A stretch of 54,497 nt of DNA from Gordonia alkanivorans NBRC 16433 (GTDB taxonomy: Bacteria; Actinomycetota; Actinomycetes; Mycobacteriales; Mycobacteriaceae), in contig NZ_BACI01000040.1 in assembly GCF_000225505.1 (NCBI RefSeq), positions 1 to 54,497 on the forward strand, given 5' to 3'. This document shows, in pieces, positions 27,666 to 36,582 of the stretch (position 1 is its first letter; each line of letters opens with the position of its first letter). Both the position numbers and the translations under genes were made by a program. The notes under the pieces are model-generated. The model saw only the letters and a program-made list of their open reading frames with translations, searched no databases and had not been told where the DNA came from.

Positions 27666-30158
27666 TTACGGGCCCGGGGCGATCACGACGGGCGCAGCGA
27701 CCTGTTGCTGTACCTGGTTGTATACGTCCACGCCGAGCTCAGGCGCGACCCACAGCGACAACGCAACGGCGAAATCCACGCGATTTCCGGACAGTCCGCC
27801 AGCCTGTTCCTTGCAGTGCACCGTGAGGTCTATGGTGTTTCCCACTCCCACGCCAATCGCTCGGTTTACCTCCCAGACGGCGTGCTGCAGCGTTCCGCGC
27901 TTCGAACGTTCGCTGTTGACGTCGATCGCTACACCGAGTTCGGTGAAGCCCGTCGGCTTTGAAAAATCGAGCGCAGCTTGCCTGTACTGTCGGTGCAGCC
28001 AGTTCACCGGCGACATCCAGGCGAGAGTCGCGGTTACTCGTTTCAATCCGAGTTGTTCCAAACCGTTTGGTAGCGGGAAAGACAAAGTCACCTGTTCATT
28101 TGCGGCGATATTTCCGACGAATAGGACGCTGGCCTCGTGTGACTCGCATCCGTCTGCGAGCGTCCGGACCGATGCACCATAGCCGTGGGCATATGGACGC
28201 AACCCTTCGTCTACCCGGAGACCATCCGGAACACGGGTCGAATGCGCGACGATAGCCTTTGTTGCGACAGCAATTTCGGAGCGCGTCAAAGCTCGATCCG
28301 CGATACCGAGGATCGTGTCGACGACTCGCGCCGCCTCCCGAGCGACCATCGCTGAGGCCGGACTGGTGCCCATTGTGAAAGCTTCATCTGCACCGCCCGG
28401 CGCCGCGACTCTGACACCAGGACCCAGGGCGCTCTGGGGCGCAGGACGGAGTTCAGTCTCACTAGCCATCATCGGGGTCTGGAACAAGGCTCGACCGCCC
28501 GGTGCGAGCAGATCGGGCTTTACTGACCGGCGGAGTCCCGGGCCTAAGGCGCTCAGAGGATTGACGATGAGCTGACCATCGGCTGGGTCAAACCGGTACC
28601 CACCACTCATGGATCCCGCTCCGTCTACGTTCAACGCTCCGGCAGTAAGGGCGTTGATAGATTCCGCTGGCGAGAGCAAACTGCGACGCGGAATCGTGTT
28701 AGCGACAACAGCGTTGACGGAATCGGCACGATCACTGCCGCTCCGCCCAGTCAGCATCTCAACTCCAGAAGGGACCGGAAGTGAACGGTGGTTCCCTGCA
28801 GAGACCACGACGACCACACCATATTCCGCTGACAGCCAGTCGATGGTCCTCGCCCAGGACGAAATAATGCCGTCGAACGGAGATGACGGATCGCCCACAG
28901 ACAAGTTCAATACAACGATCGATGAACCAACAGGGTCAACGCTTTCGGTTCCTTCGAACAGTTCACGGAACACCCTGCGCATAAGATCCGGTACAAGGTC
29001 GTTGTTTCGGATCTCCTCGAACTTGTCCACTGTGTCGTCCGCCGGGGTAAGGATGGGACGGACCAGCACCGGCCTAGCCGCTGGGGGCTCGCTGGCTGAG
29101 AGGTCGCCCCACACGCACACAGACGTCATCGCCGTCCCGTGACGACGTAGGTGGGTTTCAGACGCTGTACTTGCTGCTAGATCATCCGGATCATGGACTA
29201 TGACCCGCCCGGCGAGCCGAGGATGATTAGCTGCAGGGACGCCGTCCAGCACGCACAGGACGGGTTCACCTTCCGGGGGCGCACCGTGAGTCGCGGCTCC
29301 CCCGGGCACTCCATCGGAGAAGGAGTACGACTGGCCCGTGGCCCTCATGTACATCACGTGGCTCGATTTCACGGCCATGACCGCATCTACATCGCCGTCC
29401 GCCAAGCGCTGGAGCAGTTCGAGCGGTACTAGACACTTCATGCCGTGATACCCGATTTCGTCGACCCGCGCGACTGCAAGTACTTCGCCACCGCTTCGTT
29501 CGACGAGAGCCGCGACTTCGTCCTGAGCCTTCTTGCGCATTGCCTCGGAGCGTCGGTACCACAATTCAATTTCAATCGAGTGGTCCCCGGGCAGCATTCC
29601 CGACAGGGCCTGAGCAAGCTCGCTAGTTCGGAGCCTGTCCTGAGGCCCCCAGGGTCTCACATCCCGCAAGTGAGCAAAGATGTCTCGGAGAGGCGCGTAG
29701 CCACGGCCAACTTCTCCGGTGCGACTCCATCGCCGCCACTGTCCCAGGATGTTGTCTCGGGACTGCTCGGTGATACAGACTGCGTGCAAGCACCCTGTGA
29801 CCGGCAAATTCTTATTGACAGTCCTTCTTGGAAAGTTGGGGTCCGCCTCGAAGCTCTCTTCGGTCTCTGTCAGGACTTCCAAACCAGCGAGTTCAGCCAC
29901 TCTCGATAATTCAGCACGCTCATCGATTGCTTCAAACACGACTACTAACTGCGGGTCGGTCGCCCCAAGTGACTGTGTGAGGGTCACCTGTTCTGTGAAC
30001 GCGTCGTCAAGATCGCGGAATCGACCCCCTAACCTCTCCCCCTGAGCGCTGTGAGAGGGCACATCTACGGTCGGCTGCCCCCCGTTTGGAGCTCTGTATG
30101 GAACAGGGGCCTTCAAGGCACCCCATAACACGGGCCGTTCAATCGGACCGTCAGCCAT
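27666..30158 (-). CDS. Subtilisin-like (S8) protease, IetS-like defence protein
   Basis: An 830-residue S8-family protein without a signal peptide, so probably cytoplasmic. The catalytic triad is visible: Asp305 in VLCVLDGVPAANHP, His340 in RRHGTAM, Ser599 in TMGTSPASAM, with the oxyanion Asn456 in VVSAGNHRS. Residues 1-290 form an N-terminal region I do not recognise, and about 640-830 a C-terminal beta-rich region. It overlaps the AAA+ gene by eight bases. An ATPase plus subtilase pair is the published IetAS antiphage layout (Gao et al. 2020); assignment here rests on domains and gene order only. GC is lower than in neighbours (31/60 at 28021-28080 against 44/60 at 23701-23760). Confidence 0.8.
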   Translation of the reverse strand: MADGPIERPVLWGALKAPVPYRAPNGGQPTVDVPSHSAQGERLGGRFRDLDDAFTEQVTLTQSLGATDPQLVVVFEAIDERAELSRVAELAGLEVLTETEESFEADPNFPRRTVNKNLPVTGCLHAVCITEQSRDNILGQWRRWSRTGEVGRGYAPLRDIFAHLRDVRPWGPQDRLRTSELAQALSGMLPGDHSIEIELWYRRSEAMRKKAQDEVAALVERSGGEVLAVARVDEIGYHGMKCLVPLELLQRLADGDVDAVMAVKSSHVMYMRATGQSYSFSDGVPGGAATHGAPPEGEPVLCVLDGVPAANHPRLAGRVIVHDPDDLAASTASETHLRRHGTAMTSVCVWGDLSASEPPAARPVLVRPILTPADDTVDKFEEIRNNDLVPDLMRRVFRELFEGTESVDPVGSSIVVLNLSVGDPSSPFDGIISSWARTIDWLSAEYGVVVVVSAGNHRSLPVPSGVEMLTGRSGSDRADSVNAVVANTIPRRSLLSPAESINALTAGALNVDGAGSMSGGYRFDPADGQLIVNPLSALGPGLRRSVKPDLLAPGGRALFQTPMMASETELRPAPQSALGPGVRVAAPGGADEAFTMGTSPASAMVAREAARVVDTILGIADRALTRSEIAVATKAIVAHSTRVPDGLRVDEGLRPYAHGYGASVRTLADGCESHEASVLFVGNIAANEQVTLSFPLPNGLEQLGLKRVTATLAWMSPVNWLHRQYRQAALDFSKPTGFTELGVAIDVNSERSKRGTLQHAVWEVNRAIGVGVGNTIDLTVHCKEQAGGLSGNRVDFAVALSLWVAPELGVDVYNQVQQQVAAPVVIAPGP

Positions 30159-31128
30159 CGGTGTCCGGCCGCGCTCGGTTCACCCATGCCTTCAGCACAC
30201 CTTCGGTCACCGAGGCGGGATCGCTGTCGAAACCGCCGAGGATCTGGCGGCGCTGCACGTCAGTTGCGAAGTCCTCCAGTTCTGCGTAGCTCACATCCCG
30301 TAGACGGTCTGCGATCGTCCGCTCTGTCTTCCCAAATACGACGCCTGTACGGGTAGACCACGCTCTAAGCCATTCGATCTTTCCAGAACGACTTGCGCTC
30401 GGAAGGGACAACCGAATCTGCATCCGCCGCCACACCGCACGATCAAGCAGCTCAGCATGGTTGGTCGCTGCGATCACGATGACGTGACTGGGCAATCTGT
30501 CGACCTGCAGCAGCAACGAGCTGACGACGCGTTTGATTTCGCCAGTCTCATGGGTGTCGCCTCGTTCCTTTGCGACCGCATCAAACTCATCGAAGAAGAG
30601 CACACACGGGCGCGTACGTACCGCTGAAAAAAGTGCGTCAAGTCTGGACGCAGTCTCGCCCAGGAACGATCCGATCAGCCCTTCGTAGCGGACTGTCAGC
30701 AGTGGGACCGCGATTTCAGACGCGATCGCCTCGGCTAGCGTCGTCTTGCCACTTCCGGGCGGTCCTTCGAGGAGAACCCTATGCCGTGGCTCGACACCGT
30801 GACTCCTTAGCAGATCGCGCCGGTGGTGCTCCTCGACAAGTCCATTCGCGGACTGGCGCACTAGTGACGGCAGGACTAGGTCAGTGAGACGCCGCATGGG
30901 CTCGATCTCGTGGAACAGACCGGCAGATTCCTGGGGTCGGGACAGCGGCGAGACCGTCGCCCCTGACGCCCTTCTTTTAGTCAGGGCGTCACTTAGTTGC
31001 GACGCTAAGACCTTGTGCTTCTTAGCATTTTCCTCAGCGATGAGAGCCTCCGCGGCACGACGAAAGGCCAGTTCGTCCCCACCAGCGCCGGATCGGACCA
31101 ACGCGAGAAGTAGGTCTGCACGCGCCAT
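30151..31128 (-). CDS. AAA+ ATPase, IetA-like partner of the subtilase
   Basis: A 325-residue AAA+ protein: a helical N-terminus (1-75), Walker A GPPGSGKT (122-129), Walker B VLFFDE (176-181), sensor-1 ATN (221-223), and an Arg pair in DRAVWRRM (234-235) at the position of the arginine finger. It resembles classical FtsH/Vps4-like single-domain ATPases which remodel proteins. ATG 31128 has AGAGGAA six bases upstream. It precedes and overlaps the protease gene, suggesting stoichiometric expression and a shared function, probably ATP-dependent control of the protease. The composition is visibly less GC-rich than the flanking housekeeping genes. Confidence 0.83.
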   Translation of the reverse strand: MARADLLLALVRSGAGGDELAFRRAAEALIAEENAKKHKVLASQLSDALTKRRASGATVSPLSRPQESAGLFHEIEPMRRLTDLVLPSLVRQSANGLVEEHHRRDLLRSHGVEPRHRVLLEGPPGSGKTTLAEAIASEIAVPLLTVRYEGLIGSFLGETASRLDALFSAVRTRPCVLFFDEFDAVAKERGDTHETGEIKRVVSSLLLQVDRLPSHVIVIAATNHAELLDRAVWRRMQIRLSLPSASRSGKIEWLRAWSTRTGVVFGKTERTIADRLRDVSYAELEDFATDVQRRQILGGFDSDPASVTEGVLKAWVNRARPDTDG

Positions 31129-31363
31129 TCACGTTCCTCTCGTCGCTGACGATTCTCGCAGACCTATCCGTCACTTGGACTCGGCACGCCAGATCGGATC
31201 ACCACGAACCATCGAGCTCGACCGGTGTTAGACGTGCCGAAGTCTAGTCGGTCACCACCACCGCCTTCGACACCCCGCTGAGGATCGGCCGGCGTCCCCA
31301 CTATGGAGGTAATGGCCCCTCGAGGTGCGGGATTCGTGTCGGCGAGGGTCTCGTTACGCGCGT

Positions 31364-32215
31364 CTAGCGTGATTGGCGACGCTGGCACCGCGGACAATAG
31401 TACGAGCTGCGGTTCATGAACGATTCCCGTCGCATGATCGCCCCGCAGCGACGGCACGGCTGCCCTTCGCGCCCATAGGCGTTGAGCGACCGTTCGAAGT
31501 ACCCCGACTGACCGTTGACGTTCACGTACAGGGCGTCGAAGGACGTGCCCCCCACCTCCACCGCTTCGCTCATCACCGCAGTGGCCGCGTCGATCAGTTC
31601 GAGGATCTTCTTTCGCGAGATCGTCTCGGCGATGCGTGCACCGTGCAGCCGGGCGCGCCACAGCGCCTCGTCGGCGTAGATGTTGCCGACGCCGGAGATG
31701 ACGGTCTGGTCGAGCAGGACCCGCTTGATCTCGGAGTGCTTGGCGCGCATACGCGTTACGACGGCCGCCGCGTCGAAAGCCGGATCGAACGGGTCGGGAG
31801 CGATGTGCGCCACCGACACCGGGATGTCATCCACATAGTCGTCGAGGTGCCAGCCGCCGAAGGTGCGCTGGTCGACGAACCGCAGTTCGTTGTCGTCGTC
31901 GAGGTGTGCGCGGATGCGGAGATGGGTGTGGTCGGGCGCCCCGTCGCGGGCGATCAGCATCTGCCCGCTCATGCCGAGATGCACGACGAGAGCGGCACGG
32001 TCGGTGTCGTCGGCGACGTCGATCCACATGTACTTGCCGCGACGCCGCACTCCGGTGACGTGTTTGCCCGCGAGGCGACCGATGAGGTCGGGCTCGCCGC
32101 CGAGGTGGCGGCGGGCCGCACGCGGATGCAGCACCTCGACCGCGGTCACGGTCCGTCCGGTCAGATGCTTCTCGAGACCCATGCGGACGGTCTCGACCTC
32201 GGGCAGTTCAGGCAT
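31364..32215 (-). CDS. mutM: Formamidopyrimidine-DNA glycosylase
   Basis: MutM (Fpg) excises 8-oxoguanine and formamidopyrimidines. The 283-residue protein begins [18 protein letters not shown], with the catalytic Pro2 and Glu3, and carries the HLGMSGQ motif, the [17 protein letters not shown]2TH region, and an intact C-terminal zinc finger (CRRC, then CPRC) with Arg-rich end. It is 26 bases after rnc. The inserted AAA+/protease pair follows it downstream on the same strand. Confidence 0.97.
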   Translation of the reverse strand: MPELPEVETVRMGLEKHLTGRTVTAVEVLHPRAARRHLGGEPDLIGRLAGKHVTGVRRRGKYMWIDVADDTDRAALVVHLGMSGQMLIARDGAPDHTHLRIRAHLDDDNELRFVDQRTFGGWHLDDYVDDIPVSVAHIAPDPFDPAFDAAAVVTRMRAKHSEIKRVLLDQTVISGVGNIYADEALWRARLHGARIAETISRKKILELIDAATAVMSEAVEVGGTSFDALYVNVNGQSGYFERSLNAYGREGQPCRRCGAIMRRESFMNRSSYYCPRCQRRQSR

Positions 32216-32241
32216 GAAGAGTTGTTGTCACGACGCTGTTG

Positions 32242-32967
32242 TCACGACGACGCTTCGGCGCGTTCGGTGAGCGCCTTCCACGCGTGGGCCGCCGCCTGCT
32301 GCTCGGCCTCTTTCTTGGTGCGTCCGACGCCCTCGCCGAGGTTCTCCCCCGCGATCATCGCGATCGCGGTGAACTCTTTGTTGTGATCCGGGCCGGTGGA
32401 CGAGATCTGGTACTGCGGTGGGCCATAGCCGCGTTCGGAGCTCAGCTCCTGCAGCGAGGTCTTCCAGTCCAGACCGGCGCCGAGCTGTCCGGCCTTCTCG
32501 ATGCGTTCGTCGAAGAGGCGCAGGATGATCCGCTGCGAGGTCTCCAGGCCGTGGCTGAGAAACACCGCGCCGAACAGGGATTCGAGACCGTCGGCGAGGA
32601 TCGAGTCCTTGTCTCGACCGCCCGTCATCTCCTCGCCACGGCCGAGATACAGGTACTTGCCCAGGCCACCCTCGTCGCCGAGACCGCGTGCCACGTCGGC
32701 GAGCGCGTGCATGTTGACCACGCTCGCACGGATCTTCGCGAGTTCACCCTCGGGACGGTCGGGGAAATGCAGGTACAGGCGCTCGGTGATCACCACGCCC
32801 AGGACGGAGTCACCGAGGAACTCGAGGCGCTCGTTGGTCGGCAGACCGCCGTGCTCGTAGGCGTACGAGCGGTGCGTGAGCGCCAGCGTCAGAAGGTCTT
32901 CGGGGATGTCGGTGTCGAGTGCGGCGAGCAGCGCCCGCCGACCCTCCTCACGTGTGCTTTCAGTCAC
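32242..32967 (-). CDS. rnc: Ribonuclease III
   Basis: RNase III cleaves double-stranded RNA, including the rRNA precursor. The 241-residue protein has the RNase III signature [20 protein letters not shown], the second acidic site in [15 protein letters not shown], and a C-terminal double-stranded RNA-binding domain ([20 protein letters not shown], ending [15 protein letters not shown]). It overlaps the DUF177 gene by eight bases. Confidence 0.96.
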   Translation of the reverse strand: MTESTREEGRRALLAALDTDIPEDLLTLALTHRSYAYEHGGLPTNERLEFLGDSVLGVVITERLYLHFPDRPEGELAKIRASVVNMHALADVARGLGDEGGLGKYLYLGRGEEMTGGRDKDSILADGLESLFGAVFLSHGLETSQRIILRLFDERIEKAGQLGAGLDWKTSLQELSSERGYGPPQYQISSTGPDHNKEFTAIAMIAGENLGEGVGRTKKEAEQQAAAHAWKALTERAEASS

Positions 32968-33595
32968 GACTTTCCTGGTCGTCCGGGTTCCCGTCTTCTG
33001 CGAGTTCGGAGAACTTGTTCTCGAGACCGGCCCAGCGGGGATCGATCAGTTCGTGCGCATGGCCCGGTTCGGCGACCGCGAGACGGATGCCACACACCTG
33101 GCACAGTCCCGGGCAGTCCTCCGAGCACAGCGGGGACATCGGCAGTTCCAGCGCGACCGCGTCGATGATCGACTGCTCGAGGTCGATGCGGTCGTCGACG
33201 ATGCGATGCACGTCGTCTTCCTCGGTGGTCTGCTCGGTCACACTGTCGGGGTACGCGAAGAGCTCGGTCAGGAAGACAGTCACCGTGCCGTCGATCGGTT
33301 CGATGCAGCGCGAACACTGACCGGCGGTCTCACCGCACGCGGTGCCGGTCACCAGGATTCCCTCGCTCACCGACTCGAGCCGGAGGTCGAGATCGACATC
33401 CGAGCCGGCCGGGATGCCGATCATCTCGACCCCGAGCTTGTCGGGGGTCGTGACCGTCCGGTGCACCTCGGACATGGTGCCCGGGCGCCGACCCAGCGGC
33501 CGGACGTCGAGGACGAAGGGATCGCGACGCGACGCCGAATCGGGACCGTGCGACGCTTCTGATGTCACAGCATGATCAGACACAAACTGCACCAT
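32960..33595 (-). CDS. YceD/DUF177 family protein
   Basis: A 211-residue DUF177 protein (counterpart of Rv2926c). The family is linked to 23S rRNA and large-subunit assembly, and in many bacteria is followed by rpmF; here rnc follows instead, as in mycobacteria. It shows the family segments [20 protein letters not shown] and [13 protein letters not shown], with paired cysteines that could bind zinc. The start is unclear: ATG 33616 and ATG 33595 are both in frame; 33595 follows a GCGAGCG stretch and is preferred weakly. Confidence 0.88.
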   Translation of the reverse strand: MVQFVSDHAVTSEASHGPDSASRRDPFVLDVRPLGRRPGTMSEVHRTVTTPDKLGVEMIGIPAGSDVDLDLRLESVSEGILVTGTACGETAGQCSRCIEPIDGTVTVFLTELFAYPDSVTEQTTEEDDVHRIVDDRIDLEQSIIDAVALELPMSPLCSEDCPGLCQVCGIRLAVAEPGHAHELIDPRWAGLENKFSELAEDGNPDDQESRD

Positions 33596-33658
33596 ACGCT
33601 CGCGATCGCGAATCATCGACTGACGCCACGGTATGCGCCGGATCGGCCGTCGGGCAGG

Positions 33659-34462
33659 TCACACCGCCAGCGGGGATCCCTGGTCGCGGTCGTAGGAGTT
33701 GCGGGTCGCTTCGTCGACGCTGCGGGGGTATTCGACGTAGTCGTGCATGCCCGCACCGGTGCGCAGCTGGTGACGTCCACGGTTCACCGAACGCAGTGTG
33801 CCGGTGAGGATCTCCTCGAACTGGGCCAGCTTCTCGTCCACGTACACGTCGCAGTCGCCGCGCAGGCGATCCGCCTCCGCGTGGGCCGCGTCGATGATGC
33901 GTTCGGCCTCGGACTTGGCCGCACCGACGACCTCGGTCTCCGACACCAGGCGCTGCTGCTCGGCGATGCCGTCGGCCACCGACTTGTCGTAGGTGTTGTT
34001 CGCCGCATCGACGGTGCGCTGCGCCTCGGCGCGGGCGCGACCGGTGACGGCCTCGAACTCGCGGGCGGCACTGGTCTGCAGCCGGCGCGCCTCCTCGGTG
34101 GCGTCCTCGACGAGCGAGTGCGAGTGCGAGCTCGCCTCGTCGACCATGCGGTCGGCCTGCGCCTTGGCCTCGGACAGGATGCGGTCGGCCTCGGCGCGGG
34201 CGTGCGCCAGCACGGCCTCGGACTCGGAGTCGGCCTTGGCCACCGTCGTCTCGGCGTGCTCGCGCGCATCGCCGATGAGGGTGTCGCGCTGATCGAGGAC
34301 GTCCTGCGCGTCGTCGAGTTCGCCCGGGATGGAGTCCTTGATGTCGTCGAGGAGTTCGAGCACGTCACCGCGCGGCACGACACAGCCCGCGGTCATCGGC
34401 ACACTCCGCGCCTCCTCGACAATCGCCACGAGTTCGTCGAGAGCCTCAAATACCCGGTACAC
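33659..34462 (-). CDS. sepIVA: DivIVA-like septation protein SepIVA
   Basis: A 267-residue coiled-coil protein matching M. tuberculosis Rv2927c (SepIVA), which is essential and acts in septation and intracellular membrane domain organisation. The N-terminus (VYRVFEALDELVAIVEEARS VPMTAGCVVPRGDVLELLDD) is nearly diagnostic, and residues 50-240 are Ala/Glu/Arg-rich heptads. The open frame extends 11 codons upstream, but GTG 34462 aligns with homologues and has GGGGTGG just before it. It lies upstream of DUF177-rnc-mutM. Confidence 0.9.
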   Translation of the reverse strand: MYRVFEALDELVAIVEEARSVPMTAGCVVPRGDVLELLDDIKDSIPGELDDAQDVLDQRDTLIGDAREHAETTVAKADSESEAVLAHARAEADRILSEAKAQADRMVDEASSHSHSLVEDATEEARRLQTSAAREFEAVTGRARAEAQRTVDAANNTYDKSVADGIAEQQRLVSETEVVGAAKSEAERIIDAAHAEADRLRGDCDVYVDEKLAQFEEILTGTLRSVNRGRHQLRTGAGMHDYVEYPRSVDEATRNSYDRDQGSPLAV

Positions 34463-34584
34463 AGCCACCCCAATCCGGCGCTTGCCTGTTTGCAACAGTT
34501 GGTGAATCTGTGACTATTGTGCCGAATGTTGCGCCTGTGATTAGTGAAGCGCGTGGGGTGTGTCGCAATTCCCGCAGGTGGGTC

Positions 34585-35073
34585 CTAGACGGAACGCTCC
34601 CCGGTGAGCTTCGCGGTCAGGTTCTTGTGGATGTGCGGCGACAGGAAGGGCGTGACGTCACCGCCGAGCTTGGCCACCTCTTTGACGAGCGAGCTGGACA
34701 CATGCGCGAACCGGGGGTCGGTGAGCAGAAAGACCGTCTCGACGTCGGCGAGTGCGCGGTTCATCTGGGCCATCGGGACCTCGTAGTCGAAGTCGACCGC
34801 CGAACGCAGGCCCTTGACGATGGTGTGGATCGACTCCTGCTTCAGATAGTCGACGAGAAGGCCTTCCCAGCGATCGACCCGCACGCCGGGCAGATCCGCG
34901 CAGTCCTCCTCGATGAGCGCGATCCGCTCGTCGACACCGAACATGCCTCGCTTGTTCGGATTGACCACCACGGTGATGACCACCTCGTCGAAACACGCCG
35001 CGGCGCGTTCGACCACATAGCGGTGGCCGAGGGTGAAGGGATCGAAGGAACCGGGACACACTGCCGTCGTCAT
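34585..35073 (-). CDS. coaD: Phosphopantetheine adenylyltransferase
   Basis: CoaD makes dephospho-CoA from 4'-phosphopantetheine and ATP. The 162-residue protein begins MTTAVCPGSFDPFTLGHRYV with the nucleotidyltransferase TLGH-type motif, and continues VVVNPNKRGMFGVDERIALI, TIVKGLRSAVDFDYEVPMAQ and the ISSS-like segment HVSSSLVKEVAKLGGDV. It follows rsmD with a 38-base gap, the usual pairing. Confidence 0.96.
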   Translation of the reverse strand: MTTAVCPGSFDPFTLGHRYVVERAAACFDEVVITVVVNPNKRGMFGVDERIALIEEDCADLPGVRVDRWEGLLVDYLKQESIHTIVKGLRSAVDFDYEVPMAQMNRALADVETVFLLTDPRFAHVSSSLVKEVAKLGGDVTPFLSPHIHKNLTAKLTGERSV

Positions 35074-35111
35074 GGCCTGAACTTACCGTCCGGCCCCACA
35101 CATCAGGCGCG

Positions 35112-35672
35112 TCAGGAGCCGATGAACTCCCCGACCTCGACGCGGGTGTCACCGTAGTTCTTGTCGACGACGACCTCGAAGTCGCGGGGCCAGATGTCAC
35201 CGGTCGAGCGCGCCGAGCGCTCCACCACCACCAGCGCGCCGTCGGCGAGCCGGGACGCGGCCAGCTTGGTCAGATCCTCGGACAGTGCGGCCGCATCGAC
35301 CGCGTACGGCGGGTCGGAGAACACGAGGTCGTATCTCCGCTCGGGCGGCGAGGACAGGTAGGCGGACACCGGTCGTGTCAGTACGGTGGCCGACGAGGCG
35401 ATCCCGCAGGCCTTCACATTCGCGCCGATGACGGTGGCGGCCTTCCGTGCGGAATCGACGAACGTCGCGCCGGCCGCACCACGCGAGACCGCCTCGATGC
35501 CGAGGGCCCCGGACCCGGCGTACAGATCGAGGACCCAGAGCCCGCCGAGATCGAATCGGGCGTCGAGCATGTTGAAGACCGACTCCCGCACACGGTCGGA
35601 AGTGGGACGAGTTCCCTCGTCCGGAACGCGGAGCCGTCGACCCCGTAGCTCGCCCGCGATGATCCTCGTCAT
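35112..35672 (-). CDS. rsmD: 16S rRNA (guanine-966-N2)-methyltransferase RsmD
   Basis: RsmD methylates G966 of 16S rRNA. The 186-residue protein starts MTRIIAGELRGRRLRVPDEG, with the RPTSDRVRESVFNML motif, the SAM-binding LDLYAGSGALGIEAVSRGA and the catalytic FSDPPY. The frame is open to 35747 but ATG 35672 matches family N-termini. It is divergent from ectA. Confidence 0.95.
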   Translation of the reverse strand: MTRIIAGELRGRRLRVPDEGTRPTSDRVRESVFNMLDARFDLGGLWVLDLYAGSGALGIEAVSRGAAGATFVDSARKAATVIGANVKACGIASSATVLTRPVSAYLSSPPERRYDLVFSDPPYAVDAAALSEDLTKLAASRLADGALVVVERSARSTGDIWPRDFEVVVDKNYGDTRVEVGEFIGS

Positions 35673-35836
35673 GGGGCCATTCTGCTCCCCCGGGAACCCC
35701 CGAATCGACGCGTGGGTGACACTCTTGTGACCCACTTCACATTGCATGTCTGAACAGGTAGAAGGTAGGGGTTCGATGAGGCAATTTCCGCTGGTGGGTG
35801 ACTTCCCGGATACCCGTTGTTAACGTCGAGAGCGTT

Positions 35837-36364
35837 ATGAGCCCTTCACAAGCAGGAACGGCCCCAACAACTGTCCTCACCGTCGACTATCGGATGCCGA
35901 CTGTCGCCGACGGTACCCGCCTCTGGGAAATCGCCTCGGACTCAAAGGTTCTCGACGTCAACTCGTCGTACTCCTACGTCTTGTGGTGCCACGACTTCGC
36001 CGACACCTCGATCGTCGCCGAAGTAGACGGCCGTCCGGTCGGCTTCGTCACCGGATATCGCCGCCAGAGCGACCCCTCCACACTCATGGTGTGGCAGGTC
36101 GCCGTGGACGATTTGATGCGTGGACACGGCGTCGCCGGGTCCATGCTGCACCACCTGTTCGATCGTGCGAACCGCCACGGAATGGTGGCGATGCACACCA
36201 CGATCAGTCCCGACAACATCCCGTCGCAGCGACTGTTCGAGTCGGTCGCGAAGGCCCGCGGTCTCCGCTTCGAGCGCCGTGACCTGTTCGCCGCCAACAC
36301 TTTTCCGGACTCGCACGAGCCCGAGGACCTCTACATGCTCGAACCGGAGATCCCCGAGCCCTGA
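35837..36364 (+). CDS. ectA: Diaminobutyrate acetyltransferase
   Basis: EctA acetylates L-2,4-diaminobutyrate on the gamma-amino group, the second step of ectoine synthesis. The 175-residue GNAT protein has the family N-terminus (YRMPTVADGTRLWEIASDS), LDVNSSYSYVLWCHDF, the acetyl-CoA segment WQVAVDDLMRGHGVAGSML, and TTISPDNIPSQRLFESVA. A GTG at 35798 would add 13 residues; ATG 35837 is preferred, as the extra residues lack similarity. It opens the plus-strand ectABC cluster. Confidence 0.95.
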   Translation: MSPSQAGTAPTTVLTVDYRMPTVADGTRLWEIASDSKVLDVNSSYSYVLWCHDFADTSIVAEVDGRPVGFVTGYRRQSDPSTLMVWQVAVDDLMRGHGVAGSMLHHLFDRANRHGMVAMHTTISPDNIPSQRLFESVAKARGLRFERRDLFAANTFPDSHEPEDLYMLEPEIPEP

Positions 36365-36430
36365 GCGCTCGCGCGTGATCCCGGCACACCCGTGTCGAGG
36401 GTTGTAAGTCCGATCACCATCGAAATACGC

Positions 36431-36453
36431 AGTGCCCCAACGTCGTTGGCACT
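36431..36453. repeat. Dyad in the ectA-ectB spacer
   Basis: AGTGC, two extra C, CAACG (36431-36442) and CGTTGGCACT (36444-36453) form a near-complete inverted repeat. It lies in the 218-base gap between ectA and ectB, which is long for a tight operon and may hold a second promoter or a leader structure. No function is assigned. Confidence 0.45.
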
Positions 36454-36582
36454 AGTCAGAAAAAGTTGCCGACAACCGGCATAAATTTCCGAGTTCTGGG
36501 TACACGCGGTCGTCGAACCGCACCGGAACTCCTGCGCTCACATAGCTGTAGCGCGGTTATACCAAGAAGAAGGAAGCAGGTC

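Noticed and set aside
27192..31363. Attachment-site direct repeats flanking the AAA+/subtilase island
   Set aside because: Only a ten-base match (ACCGCCTTCG) appears near both edges, which chance allows; no integrase or tRNA is present.
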